Source: Gemmatimonas groenlandica (GTDB lineage: Bacteria; Gemmatimonadota; Gemmatimonadetes; Gemmatimonadales; Gemmatimonadaceae). Taken from it: a stretch of 64,000 nucleotides of DNA. This document shows, in pieces, positions 18,776-26,837 of this stretch. The stretch spans positions 930,001-994,000 of the forward strand of contig NZ_CP053085.1 of assembly GCF_013004105.1 (NCBI RefSeq), given 5' to 3'. The first letter of the stretch is position 1, and each line of letters starts with the position of its first letter. A program made the position numbers and the translations under genes. The notes under the pieces are model-generated. The model was not told the origin of the DNA and did no database searches. It saw nothing but the letters and a program-made list of their open reading frames with translations.

Positions 18776-20149
18776 TCAGAAGGCGGTGACCGCCTCGATC
18801 ACGAATCCTTTGAACCGGCCACCGTTGCGAATGTCCGACTTCGCAAAGCCCGTGTAGCGCTGGTCGACCAGCTCGCCCTTGAGCTCGAGGCTCTGCGTAA
18901 TGAACCAGCCCGCCGCGATGTTGCTGCGCGACACGGTGATCGCCTTGTTCAGACCACCGAGATCGCCTTCCACCTGATTCCACCGGCCACCGACATACAC
19001 CTTTTCGCCCGGCAGGAAGCGATAGACCGCTTCGGCCATGTACTGCTTCACTTCGCGTTCCGGTGTGTTGTCCGGCGCTGAGCGGCCCTTCGCCCCCTCG
19101 TACATGCCGAAGAGCTCGAGGCCATGAAACTTCACGAACGGGTTGATCATGTACGAGTTGCTCTTGTCGCTAAAGCCGGGGTTGATCGCACCTGATGTGA
19201 AGTTTGCGGACTCGGTCGCCTTGTCGTTCTCGAGCACGTAGTAGTAGCGTGAGCCTGCGCGGTCGCCGGCATACAGCGTGTTGCTGATCGCGCTCTTCTG
19301 CGTACGCACCGAGCCAGTGAGTCGAACGCGGAGATCGCTGTTGAGCTGACGGTCGAAGCCAAGCTTCGCCATGTACGCCGGCGCACGGTCGGCCGGGCGG
19401 GCGATGTTGCCGCGTATCTCGCCGTTGGTCATCGCGACGACACCCATCAGGCCTTTATGCCGGAGCTGTGCTTCGACGCCGACTTCGGTCGTGAACGCTT
19501 CCATGATCGCGTTACCGACGAACGGGTTGTACAGGGCCTGGCCGTTGTCCGAGCGACGGAAGTGGAAGTCGCCGTAGTTCACTTCGAAGTGACCGATTTT
19601 GAGCGTCGCGTACTTCATCAGCGTGTTGAGCGCCTTGATGTCGAGCGGCGAGTCGTCGATCTGGATGAAGCCGTCCTTCACCCATGTTTCGTTGTGGTGA
19701 CGCGCCGACAGGTACGATGTGAGCTGCACACGGATGCCCTTCGCCAGCTGTGCATGCATGAACAGATTAGCCGTGGCGTTGTTGAAGCCGTTGCCGATGG
19801 TCATCAAGCGATTCTTGTTCGCATTCGCCACGCTCCCCGCGTTGCCCGGCGATGGATTCACCGCCGCCACAAAGACGGAATCGGCGGTGTTCTCGTGCGT
19901 GATACCCTGGAATTGCTGCGTGAACGCCGCGCCCCAGGCCAGCTTGAAGCCTGTGTAGGCGACGCCCGCTTCCTTCGGCGCTTCGAACACGTTGATACCC
20001 CGCGCATCTTGGGCGCGCAGGTACTGGATGGTGACCGGCTGCTGCGTCGGCGTCTTCGAGCTGTCGGTGTTCACCGCCGGCTGAGCGCCGAGGGGTGCAA
20101 TCGCCATGCCGAGTAGCGAGAGTGCCAGCAGAACTTGAGTCCTTTTCAT
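18776..20149 (-). CDS. Outer-membrane porin-like beta-barrel
   Basis: A 457-residue exported protein. ATG 20149 gives a clean signal peptide (MKRTQVLLALSLLGMAIAPL, GAQ). The rest alternates polar and aromatic residues as in a large barrel (KYATLKIGHFEVNYGDFHFRRSDNG, YMAEAVYRFLPGEKVYVGGRWNQVEG, GWFITQSLELKGELVDQRY) and ends in the aromatic residue Phe (FVIEAVTAF), the outer-membrane assembly signal. It resembles phosphate-selective or carbohydrate porin-like proteins common in Bacteroidota and Gemmatimonadota, but I cannot name a substrate. It lies 42 bp downstream of the YceI gene on the same strand, probably one operon. Confidence 0.75.
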   Translation of the reverse strand: MKRTQVLLALSLLGMAIAPLGAQPAVNTDSSKTPTQQPVTIQYLRAQDARGINVFEAPKEAGVAYTGFKLAWGAAFTQQFQGITHENTADSVFVAAVNPSPGNAGSVANANKNRLMTIGNGFNNATANLFMHAQLAKGIRVQLTSYLSARHHNETWVKDGFIQIDDSPLDIKALNTLMKYATLKIGHFEVNYGDFHFRRSDNGQALYNPFVGNAIMEAFTTEVGVEAQLRHKGLMGVVAMTNGEIRGNIARPADRAPAYMAKLGFDRQLNSDLRVRLTGSVRTQKSAISNTLYAGDRAGSRYYYVLENDKATESANFTSGAINPGFSDKSNSYMINPFVKFHGLELFGMYEGAKGRSAPDNTPEREVKQYMAEAVYRFLPGEKVYVGGRWNQVEGDLGGLNKAITVSRSNIAAGWFITQSLELKGELVDQRYTGFAKSDIRNGGRFKGFVIEAVTAF

Positions 20150-20191
20150 ATAGTTGTCTCGGGAGGGGAGCAATGTTGGCCGGATTACCGG

Positions 20192-20782
20192 TCAGTGTTG
20201 AAGCAGGAGGTCGAATTGCACGGTCACGACGTTGCCGACTTTGATCGTGCCCATCATCAGCTTCGGCGGCTTGACGCCCCATTCGGTCATGTTGAGCGGC
20301 AACTTGCCCGTCACGCGCAGCGCACCGTCAGCCCGTACGAACTGCACTGGCACCGCGACCTGATGCGATTGGCCGTTCATGGTCAACGAGCCCTGTACAG
20401 TCCCGCCCTGTGGCGTGCCCTTGCTGAGGTCGTAGCCCGACAGATTGAACGTGATGTCGGGATGCTTCGCGGCCACGAGCGCCTTGCGCATGTGCTCGTT
20501 CATCGTGCCGTTCTTGCACTCGAGTTTCTCCACGGGGAACTCGACTTCAAGCGTTCCGGCGACCTTGCGACCGTTCAGGACCGCGTCCGCGACGCCGGAC
20601 TCGGCGTCGATCTTCGACTCGATCTTGTCGGCCGTACAGGTCCAGGAGCGGAGAGTCGAGGTACCGTCGAACCACAGGCGACTGCCCGGAGCGAGCGTGA
20701 TCCGCTCCATCGGGCTGGCGGTGGCGGCAGTGAGCAGCAGGACTGCCGAGGCGATCGTAAGATGCGAAATGCGCACGCGCAT
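20192..20782 (-). CDS. YceI-family periplasmic lipid-binding protein
   Basis: A 196-residue exported protein with the YceI/lipocalin-like fold: signal peptide to about residue 24, then LWFDGTSTLRSWTC, the central VPVEKLECKN-like segment with GTMNEHMRKAL, KHPDITFNLSGYDL, and VQGSLTMNGQSHQVAVPV. YceI domains bind polyprenyl chains or amphiphiles. A good Shine-Dalgarno (AGGAGA) lies 8 bases before the ATG. Three cysteines are present. It is followed by the porin gene 42 bp on, suggesting delivery or surface handling of the same hydrophobic ligand. Domain assignment is firm; the ligand is unknown. Confidence 0.87.
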   Translation of the reverse strand: MRVRISHLTIASAVLLLTAATASPMERITLAPGSRLWFDGTSTLRSWTCTADKIESKIDAESGVADAVLNGRKVAGTLEVEFPVEKLECKNGTMNEHMRKALVAAKHPDITFNLSGYDLSKGTPQGGTVQGSLTMNGQSHQVAVPVQFVRADGALRVTGKLPLNMTEWGVKPPKLMMGTIKVGNVVTVQFDLLLQH

Positions 20783-20875
20783 GGTGGCTTCTCCTGTATG
20801 ATGAAGGCACAGCGCCGAACGGCACGCTGATACTTGTATGTTCGGCCCGTGTAGTGTGCCCCACGGTCAGGGCGA

Positions 20876-20915
20876 TCCGGATTGTTTGTGGTGATCCGGC
20901 ACGACTTCGGTCGTG
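20876..20915. other. Two adjacent hairpins between the DUF3108 and YceI genes
   Basis: CCGGAT/ATCCGG (20876-20898, 11-base loop) abuts CACGAC-TTCG-GTCGTG (20900-20915, 6-bp stem with a TTCG tetraloop). They lie just after the DUF3108 stop on the minus strand and could end that transcript, but no T-run follows. Confidence 0.4.
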
Positions 20916-20922
20916 AGAACCC

Positions 20923-21804
20923 CTACAGCGCGCAGCTGGCGGGCGCGTGTTCGGCCACGGTGGCCGTCGAGCTAACGTTCGTGAGCGTCAGCGTAGTGGT
21001 GCCGATGATCGGCATCTTGCTCGTAATCCGCACCGGCATGTGACAGCCGGCCATATCGAGATTGATGCGGATAACACCCGCGCCCTGAAATCGCTTCGGG
21101 TCGCGCACATGCATGTCAAGTACGCGCGTTCGGAAGAGTCCAGCCGGCGTGTCGACCATTTCTTCTCCACGGACGTACACGACCGTCGGATTGCGTGCTT
21201 CGTCGAAGTGACGCGAGAACGTGAACGTGCCCTCGTGATCGAGCGGGAGGCCGCGCAGGAAGTACATGAATGAGAGTTCGTCCAGGGGCAGCGTCGTGGC
21301 GAGGGATTGCGATGCGCCGTTGTTGCGCGTCCATGTGCCGGCGGAAGCATCGATCTCGACCGTCTCTTGGTCACGCGAAAGCGGATGCCGTTCGGTCTTC
21401 TCGAAGCGCGTGGTCGCGAACGTCGTGGGATCGATCCACGAGGTGGTCCGGTCGATGGCCTTGATGGGCCCGCGTTGAGCCTGCATCACGAACACCAGTC
21501 GCCAAGTGAGCGTCGCGCGCTCCATGACCGGACCCTCGACGCGCATCTGTCCCTGTCCGACGTTGCCGGCTCTGGACACGTTCACCCGATAGTCCAGCAC
21601 CTCGCCCATGCCGAAGGCCGGCCGACTCGGCGCGCTCAGTGTGGCCGCGAGCGCCGGTGCGATCCCGGGTGCAGACACAGGAGGTGCACTGTGGGCGGCT
21701 TGCGCCGTCAGTTCCCCCGGACTCGTTGCGGCAAGCACGAAGAGCAGCGCGGCCGCGACCGGCACGGGCGAAGAACGGCGACGTTCGAACGAGGCGACTT
21801 GCAT
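20923..21804 (-). CDS. DUF3108 periplasmic protein
   Basis: A 293-residue exported protein. ATG 21804 (MQVASFERRRSSPVPV) gives a signal peptide ending near ELTAQA. After a Pro/Ala-rich linker the mature part has the DUF3108 pattern: FGMGEVLDYRVNVSRAGNVGQGQM, ATLTWRLVFVMQA, SWIDPTTFATTRFEKTERHP, LDELSFMYFLRGLPL, VRGEEMVDTPAGLFRTRVLDMHV and a final MPVRITSKMPIIGTTTLTLTNV. DUF3108 proteins are lipocalin-like periplasmic beta-barrels of unknown role. A longer start at 21879 is open but would put 25 residues before the signal peptide. It is followed by the YceI gene after 140 bp with two hairpins between, so co-transcription is uncertain. Confidence 0.78.
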   Translation of the reverse strand: MQVASFERRRSSPVPVAAALLFVLAATSPGELTAQAAHSAPPVSAPGIAPALAATLSAPSRPAFGMGEVLDYRVNVSRAGNVGQGQMRVEGPVMERATLTWRLVFVMQAQRGPIKAIDRTTSWIDPTTFATTRFEKTERHPLSRDQETVEIDASAGTWTRNNGASQSLATTLPLDELSFMYFLRGLPLDHEGTFTFSRHFDEARNPTVVYVRGEEMVDTPAGLFRTRVLDMHVRDPKRFQGAGVIRINLDMAGCHMPVRITSKMPIIGTTTLTLTNVSSTATVAEHAPASCAL

Positions 21805-21897
21805 TGCATGGAATGCTCGGCGCTCTCTGTATTGAGGATCAGCGGGAACTTCCCCCGATTTCGTCGGGGTTCCCACCACACGGACTGGTGTTTTCCG

Positions 21898-22650
21898 CTA
21901 CGTCTCTCGCTCGACCATCGTCGTGCTCTCCGAAACGATCTCCGATGCTGCGGCCGAGATCGAGGCCATCTGTGTCGCACGCTGGGTAAACCATCGCGGA
22001 AGCACAATCGCGTTTCTCGCGAACGCCATCAGTCCGCCGGCGGCGATTGCCATCGGTCCAAACCATGCGGCCGACGGATCAAAGCCGGTCTTGACGGCTA
22101 CGAGGCCCGTGAGCGACAGACCGAGCACGGAGAACACGGTGCCCAGCAGGTTGAACATGCCGGCATCGCTCTTCGTAGTCGACAGGCGTAACTGATGTCC
22201 GCCCTGCGCCGTGGGCTCGAGACTCGCCCGCAGGCGACCGTTGCCCCATTCGCGAAGAGAACCCGCTCCGCGCAGCACGCCGCTCGTGCCAAACGTGCGA
22301 CGAAAAAGCACCACCATGCGCTCCCATTCGACGTCGGTGACTTGACGATCGAACACCACGGTGCGCGCCACACCGACGGGAAGGCCCATCAGTGACTGAC
22401 GCTCGGGCGGGAGATGATCGCCGCGCACAATGGCGCCGGCGGCTCGTGCCACGGCAGCTTTGGAGATCCCCGCCTCTTCGCCGATCGACTGGAGTTCGGC
22501 TAAGGTCATGCCGTGCGCTGTTCCCGGATTCGATGGCCCGCTCAGACTCTTCGGCTCAGCCGGGCCGTCATCGGCGTCGAGCTGACTCGCGTGCTCGAGA
22601 ATCTTGGAGATTTCTTGCTCATCGAAGCGACGTGGTCCATTCGATTCCAT
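21898..22650 (-). CDS. Two-TM membrane protein with N-terminal helical regulatory-like region
   Basis: A 250-residue protein not assignable to a named family. The N-terminus (PRRFDEQEISKILEHASQLD and TLAELQSIGEEAGISKAAVARAAGAI) resembles the short helical modules found at the start of many Gemmatimonadota membrane proteins. The middle (VEWERMVVLFRRTFGTSG) is basic, and two hydrophobic helices follow near residues 170-215 (LLGTVFSVLGLSLTGLVAVKTG, WFGPMAIAAGGLMAFARNA). A cytoplasmic sensing head with a hairpin membrane anchor is a reasonable reading. The start could be MPSS at 22662 or MES at 22650; I took the latter. It is 93 bp upstream of the DUF3108 start and may be co-transcribed. Confidence 0.6.
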   Translation of the reverse strand: MESNGPRRFDEQEISKILEHASQLDADDGPAEPKSLSGPSNPGTAHGMTLAELQSIGEEAGISKAAVARAAGAIVRGDHLPPERQSLMGLPVGVARTVVFDRQVTDVEWERMVVLFRRTFGTSGVLRGAGSLREWGNGRLRASLEPTAQGGHQLRLSTTKSDAGMFNLLGTVFSVLGLSLTGLVAVKTGFDPSAAWFGPMAIAAGGLMAFARNAIVLPRWFTQRATQMASISAAASEIVSESTTMVERET

Positions 22651-22701
22651 GGATGAAGGCAAGCGTCTGACGGTCGTCGCCGCAAGCGGTCACGCCGGAA
22701 G

Positions 22702-22992
22702 TCAGTGAAACCCGCACATCAGACACGCGTCGGCGAATTCATCGGTGTGCGCGATCGCGAGAGGCACCGCAGCGCGGGAAGTATTGCTCGGCGGTCGTAG
22801 TGAGTAGGCAGGCTGCGCCGGGTAGGTCGCCACCACAAAATCCTCCGCGCGGAGCCCGAAAATCATGTCGACCCCAACAATCGGCAGCTTCACCATTGTG
22901 AGCAATTGCTGCACGGCCGTCAGGTCATCCGTTGTTCCGCTGCGCAAAGCGGTCGGCCCGCTACCGTCGTCGACACTCAGCGAGACACTCAT
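22702..22992 (-). CDS. Small hypothetical protein, 96 aa
   Basis: Not recognised. It starts at ATG 22992, where ATG overlaps a TGA of the frame before it (GCATGAG). The chain has a hydrophobic centre (TAVQQLLTMVKLPIVGVDMIFGLRAEDFVVATY) and a C-terminal CLMCGFH. It is compatible with a small soluble fold, but coding status rests on length, the AT-rich promoter-like region upstream and position in a gap. The stop is TGA at 22702. Confidence 0.42.
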   Translation of the reverse strand: MSVSLSVDDGSGPTALRSGTTDDLTAVQQLLTMVKLPIVGVDMIFGLRAEDFVVATYPAQPAYSLRPPSNTSRAAVPLAIAHTDEFADACLMCGFH

Positions 22993-23165
22993 GCGTCGGT
23001 ACCCGGCTTCTGCGCGCGGACGAACGCCGCCATGAACTTGCCGTCGATCTCGTCGAGATTCGCATTCACGTCGACGCCACTTTCTGCCAGAAACTGGCCT
23101 GGTCTCGTCGGACAGCGCGTGGAAGATGCTGGCGGAGCGGGATAAATCGAGCCGCAGGGCGCTCA

Positions 23166-23199
23166 GATACGTAATATATCAGTAAAAGTTGATACGTAA
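23166..23199. promoter_or_regulatory. Paired GATACGTAA boxes in an AT-rich patch
   Basis: GATACGTAA occurs at 23166-23174 and 23191-23199, 25 bp apart, each centred on the palindrome TACGTA, in a patch far more AT-rich than its surroundings. Reading leftward, TTTACG and TATATT are spaced 16 bp and could be a promoter for the 96-aa gene. The patch also precedes the BaxI_1-type gene by about 75 bp, so it may be a divergent control region. Confidence 0.4.
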
Positions 23200-23273
23200 A
23201 GGGCGGCCAGACTGAGCACTGTGGGGTATCTTGTACGTGTACGCTGATTCACCTCTCTCGACGACGAACGACT

Positions 23274-24023
23274 ATGCGCACTACGAATCCCGTTTTGTCC
23301 CGCCTAGCCGACGCGGCACGTGCCACCGCCGCCGGTTCGCGCTCGGGTTCCATGACCACCGCCGGTGTCGCGGGTAAGGCCGCGATTCTGCTGGCGGTCG
23401 TGCTCTTTTCGGCCGCCGTGACCTGGCAGCAGTTTGCCACCGGCAACCTCGACCTGCTCATGCCGGCCATGCTTTTGGGTGGAATCGGCGGGTTCATTGT
23501 CGGCATGATCGCCAGCTTCAAGCCGCAGACGGCGCCGTGGAGCGCGCCGATCTACGCGTCGCTGCAGGGCATCTTTCTGGGCGCGGTCTCAGCGCTATAT
23601 AACCTGCGCTTTGCCGGACTGCCGCAGCAGGCGGTGCTTCTCACGTTTGGTGTGGCCGCGTCGGTGTTCCTGCTGTACCGCTTCAACATCCTGCGCGCCA
23701 CGGAAGGATTCAAGCGCATGATGCTTGCCGCCATGATCGGTATCGGCCTGTTCTATCTTGGCTCGATGCTGCTCTCGTTCTTCGGTGTCTCGATCGGCTA
23801 CTTCACATCGTCGGGTCCGCTCGCGATCGGCATTAATCTCGCGGTCGCCGGTATCGCGGCGCTCAATCTCGTGCTCGACTTCGACCGCATCGAACAGGGT
23901 GTGCAGTCAGGCGCTCCAAAGCAGCTCGAGTGGTTCGCGGCGTTCGGACTCATGGTCACGCTGATCTGGTTGTATCTCGAGCTTCTGCGCCTGCTGTCGC
24001 GCTTACAGGGCCGCCGCAACTAG
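23274..24023 (+). CDS. Bax inhibitor-1/YccA-type seven-helix membrane protein
   Basis: A 249-residue integral inner-membrane protein with seven hydrophobic segments after an Arg-rich N-terminus (MRTTNPVLSRLADAAR). The order (LLAVVLFSAAVTW, MPAMLLGGIGGFIVGMIASF, YASLQGIFLGAVSALYNLRF, VLLTFGVAASVFLLY, MLAAMIGIGLFYLGSML, INLAVAGIAALNLVLDFDRIEQGVQ, GLMVTLIWLYLELLRLLSRLQGR) and the NPVLSR start match the BaxI_1 (PF12811) group of the TMBIM superfamily. The conserved acidic pair in LDFDRIE fits the pH-sensing di-aspartyl site known in bacterial YetJ, a calcium leak protein. The role here is inferred from the family. Confidence 0.85.
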   Translation: MRTTNPVLSRLADAARATAAGSRSGSMTTAGVAGKAAILLAVVLFSAAVTWQQFATGNLDLLMPAMLLGGIGGFIVGMIASFKPQTAPWSAPIYASLQGIFLGAVSALYNLRFAGLPQQAVLLTFGVAASVFLLYRFNILRATEGFKRMMLAAMIGIGLFYLGSMLLSFFGVSIGYFTSSGPLAIGINLAVAGIAALNLVLDFDRIEQGVQSGAPKQLEWFAAFGLMVTLIWLYLELLRLLSRLQGRRN

Positions 24024-24050
24024 TTCGCAGCTTCTAAGCGCTGGAACGCG

Positions 24051-24088
24051 AAAAGCCCCGGTCGAGCAACGCTCGACCGGGGCTTTTT
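24051..24088. terminator. Strong bidirectional intrinsic terminator
   Basis: AAAAGCCCCGGTCGAGC (24051-24067) pairs perfectly with GCTCGACCGGGGCTTTT (24071-24087) across a 3-base loop. A-run on one side and T-run on the other serve both convergent genes (stops at 24023 and 24107). Confidence 0.95.
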
Positions 24089-24106
24089 ACTATCGCGCCT
24101 AGCGTG

Positions 24107-26602
24107 CTACTGCAGGCGGAACAGGTAGCTGAGCTTCATGAAGAACTGATCGCGCGTACGCTGCAGGCGCTCCGGTCCGGCCGGACGATTGGCCGCCAGC
24201 GCGTCGCCGTAGCCGAGATACACGACAGTACCCGGTGACGGCAGATACGACAGCAGGACGTCTATACGGGCGCGGGTGCGTTCAAACGCCGCCGCCCGCG
24301 TGAGTGTGCCATTGGCGCCGCGCAGATAGATCGGCGCATTCGTGCGCGTGTCGTCCCGCAGGGAATCTTGCGTGACCACGGCGTGCTCGCCGATCACACG
24401 CACGAAGAACTGCCGCGTGACCTGGTACTCTGCCCGCAGCCGTGGGGTGTTGCGCGTGAGTACCCGCGTCCCGTCGCTGCGACGATCGAACGAATCGAAA
24501 TTCCAAGTCGCGGCCAGTCGCAGCTGTTCGGTGGGGCGCAGCGTGAGCGTGTTCTGCACGCTCAGGATGCGCGCCGAACTCCACTCCTGGAAGTTTTCGT
24601 CGTAGCCGATCACCGCGAAGCCGTTGTAGCTGAAGTGGCGAAACTCCGGCGTGCCGACCGAGAAGACCCAGTCGCGGTTGCCGATCTTTGGCGCACCGCT
24701 GTAACCCACCGTATCCACGCGTCCGCCGCCAGTCGGTTGCAGCAGTACGTAGTTGCCATAGAGTGACGGGTCGTATCCGAAGACTTCGAGGAGCAGCTGG
24801 GTGCCCAGCTGCCAGCCGCCGCGCAGCCGTGCGTTGGCGCGCAGATGCAGCTGCCGATCCTGCGATCCATCACCGTTCACGAAGCGGTCGTACTGATAGC
24901 GGCCCAGCATGAACAACTCGGGGCTGAACAGCTCGAGCAACGCTTTCGGCTTGCCGTAGAAATTCCAGCGATGGGTGGCCGAGATGTTCGCAATGCCCGG
25001 GCGTGCGATGAAGCCGGATTGTGCGTCGAAGTCGGGGCTGATGCCATTCATGGCGTAGCGGGCCACGAAGCGGCGGCCGTTGCGTGACGCACTCACATCG
25101 AACAGCGGCGCGCTCAGCGTGCCACTGTCGCTGCTCGTGAAGCTGTTCGCGACTTGCCCCTGCAGATTGTAGATGCCGCGAACCAGCCGCCCGTCGACGC
25201 CGAGCACGCGGTTCCATCGCTGCCCGTCGACCTTGTCGGTGTAGGCCACACCCACGCGGCTCTGTGCGCCGAGGTCGCGCTGCAGTCGCAGAATGTTGTA
25301 CAACGGCGAATGCTGCTGGTCGAATGACGCGTCCTGATTGTCCACCGCCGAGAGTAGGCCGATATCGAAACCGCCGTACTTGCCCGTGAGCTTGCTGGCC
25401 ACCACTGGCTGCGCGATGCGACGCGTGTAGATCAGGCGATTCGGCGTCGTGAACTGCTCCTGACTCTCCAGAAAGAAGGGGCGTCGCTCCGGAAAGAACA
25501 CCGCTACGCGCGGATCATACGAGAATTGCGTGGCATCGGCTTCCACCTGCGAGAAGTCGGGATTCGCCGTACCGGCCACGGTGAGATTGCTCGTGACGCC
25601 CCACCGGACGCTGCCGCCGAGCTCGGGCCGACCACCGTTGTAGTCCCACGCGGCGCTGCTCGTATTGCGCGTCCCGACGGTACTCGACGTGATGGTCGGA
25701 ATCACATCCACCGTGAGTCCGCGGCGCAAATCCCGCAGGCCCGCCAGCACACCCGACTGCGCGAGAAAGCTCGAGGCGCCGCGAAGCGCCGGCGTCCACG
25801 TCTCCTCGTGTCCCGACGTCTGCACCGTGCGCGCTACATTCAGTTGCCAGCGCTGTTCGTCGCCGGCGCGGTACCGCAAGCTCTTGAACGGAATCGACAG
25901 CTCCACTTGATAGCCGAAGTCCGTGAGCTGCCCCTTCGACTTCCACACGTAGTCCGGCGCGAGGTCGGAGCTTTCGCGGGCTTTGGCGGTGGTGGCGTTG
26001 AAGCCGCCGCCAACGCTGGCGCCGGTCTCCGTCAAGACGCCGTCGCTCTGAATCCCGAACGGATTCACCGCGAAGACCATTGCCTGGCGGCTGTCGCTGT
26101 ACGTGCCGAGGAACAGCTGCACGTTGTCGTCGGCCGAAATCTTGTCGCGATCGGCGAGTGTGGCCCGGACGCTGCCCGGGGCGGCGAAGGCGCGGATGCC
26201 GACGTGCAGTTCCGTTGCAGAGTACCACACCAGGACTTCGGTGCTGTCCTGCGCGGCAATACCATCGGCCGGAAAGAACTGCGAGAACCCCGTCAGCAGG
26301 GCCGCATCAGCCCACGCCGGTTCATCTAACCGGCCGTCAACGACCACGGCCGCGTCGCGACGTGGTGTCGTCACGGTGAGCTGTCCGCGGCGTCCATGGA
26401 AAACGGCGCCGGCGTGACGCGAACCACCGGCTGCGCTGTTCGTCGTTGTGGACGCGCTGGCGACCGGCGGTCCGGAAGTCGGCCGTGTCGGGGCAGGCAC
26501 CGTGGAGGCCGGCGGCACCGGCTGTACGACCTGCAGCAGTACAGCGAATAAGTATGACGTGGGCACGTTGAGCAGTGCGAAATCGGTGGCGAGTGGACCC
26601 AT
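24107..26602 (-). CDS. DUF5916 outer-membrane protein with N-terminal CBM9-like domain
   Basis: An 831-residue envelope protein. Residues 1-70 hold a hydrophobic start (YLFAVLLQVV) and a Pro/Ser/Thr linker. A CBM9-like sugar-binding sandwich follows (VVVDGRLDEPAWADAALLTGFSQFFPADG, EVLVWYSATELHVGIRAF, NVQLFLGTYSD, FGYQVELSIPFKSLRYR). The remainder is the DUF5916 beta-barrel region with VRWGVTSNLTVAGTANPDFSQVEAD, FFPERRPFFLESQEQF and a carboxy end KLSYLFRLQ. The family is widespread in Bacteroidota and Gemmatimonadota and probably acts in glycan or peptide handling at the outer membrane. It is divergent from the SusC gene across a 235-bp control region, which suggests shared regulation. Confidence 0.82.
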   Translation of the reverse strand: MGPLATDFALLNVPTSYLFAVLLQVVQPVPPASTVPAPTRPTSGPPVASASTTTNSAAGGSRHAGAVFHGRRGQLTVTTPRRDAAVVVDGRLDEPAWADAALLTGFSQFFPADGIAAQDSTEVLVWYSATELHVGIRAFAAPGSVRATLADRDKISADDNVQLFLGTYSDSRQAMVFAVNPFGIQSDGVLTETGASVGGGFNATTAKARESSDLAPDYVWKSKGQLTDFGYQVELSIPFKSLRYRAGDEQRWQLNVARTVQTSGHEETWTPALRGASSFLAQSGVLAGLRDLRRGLTVDVIPTITSSTVGTRNTSSAAWDYNGGRPELGGSVRWGVTSNLTVAGTANPDFSQVEADATQFSYDPRVAVFFPERRPFFLESQEQFTTPNRLIYTRRIAQPVVASKLTGKYGGFDIGLLSAVDNQDASFDQQHSPLYNILRLQRDLGAQSRVGVAYTDKVDGQRWNRVLGVDGRLVRGIYNLQGQVANSFTSSDSGTLSAPLFDVSASRNGRRFVARYAMNGISPDFDAQSGFIARPGIANISATHRWNFYGKPKALLELFSPELFMLGRYQYDRFVNGDGSQDRQLHLRANARLRGGWQLGTQLLLEVFGYDPSLYGNYVLLQPTGGGRVDTVGYSGAPKIGNRDWVFSVGTPEFRHFSYNGFAVIGYDENFQEWSSARILSVQNTLTLRPTEQLRLAATWNFDSFDRRSDGTRVLTRNTPRLRAEYQVTRQFFVRVIGEHAVVTQDSLRDDTRTNAPIYLRGANGTLTRAAAFERTRARIDVLLSYLPSPGTVVYLGYGDALAANRPAGPERLQRTRDQFFMKLSYLFRLQ

Positions 26603-26692
26603 GAGTCCGAACTCATCGGTCGTGGTTGTCGATTAGGAAACGTAGTACGCGTTCAACCCGCTGGGTGAAGTCGCCTTCAGATCAGGTTGGTT

Positions 26693-26706
26693 CGCATAGT
26701 TATGCG
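26693..26706. promoter_or_regulatory. 14-bp palindrome between DUF5916 and SusC genes
   Basis: CGCATAGTTATGCG is a perfect palindrome except for its two central bases. It sits 131 bp before the SusC start and 91 bp before the divergent start, a plausible shared operator or promoter-proximal site. Confidence 0.35.
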
Positions 26707-26837
26707 CTGAGATGTATGCTTTACGCGTTGATCAGCCGTTCGCGTTTGGTTCGACAACCGTAGGTCCACGACCGTTGCTTGCCCCGCAGCGGTCGGCTGG
26801 CGCTCCAGTTCCTTCCCACTTTCGAGGAGACCCGCTC

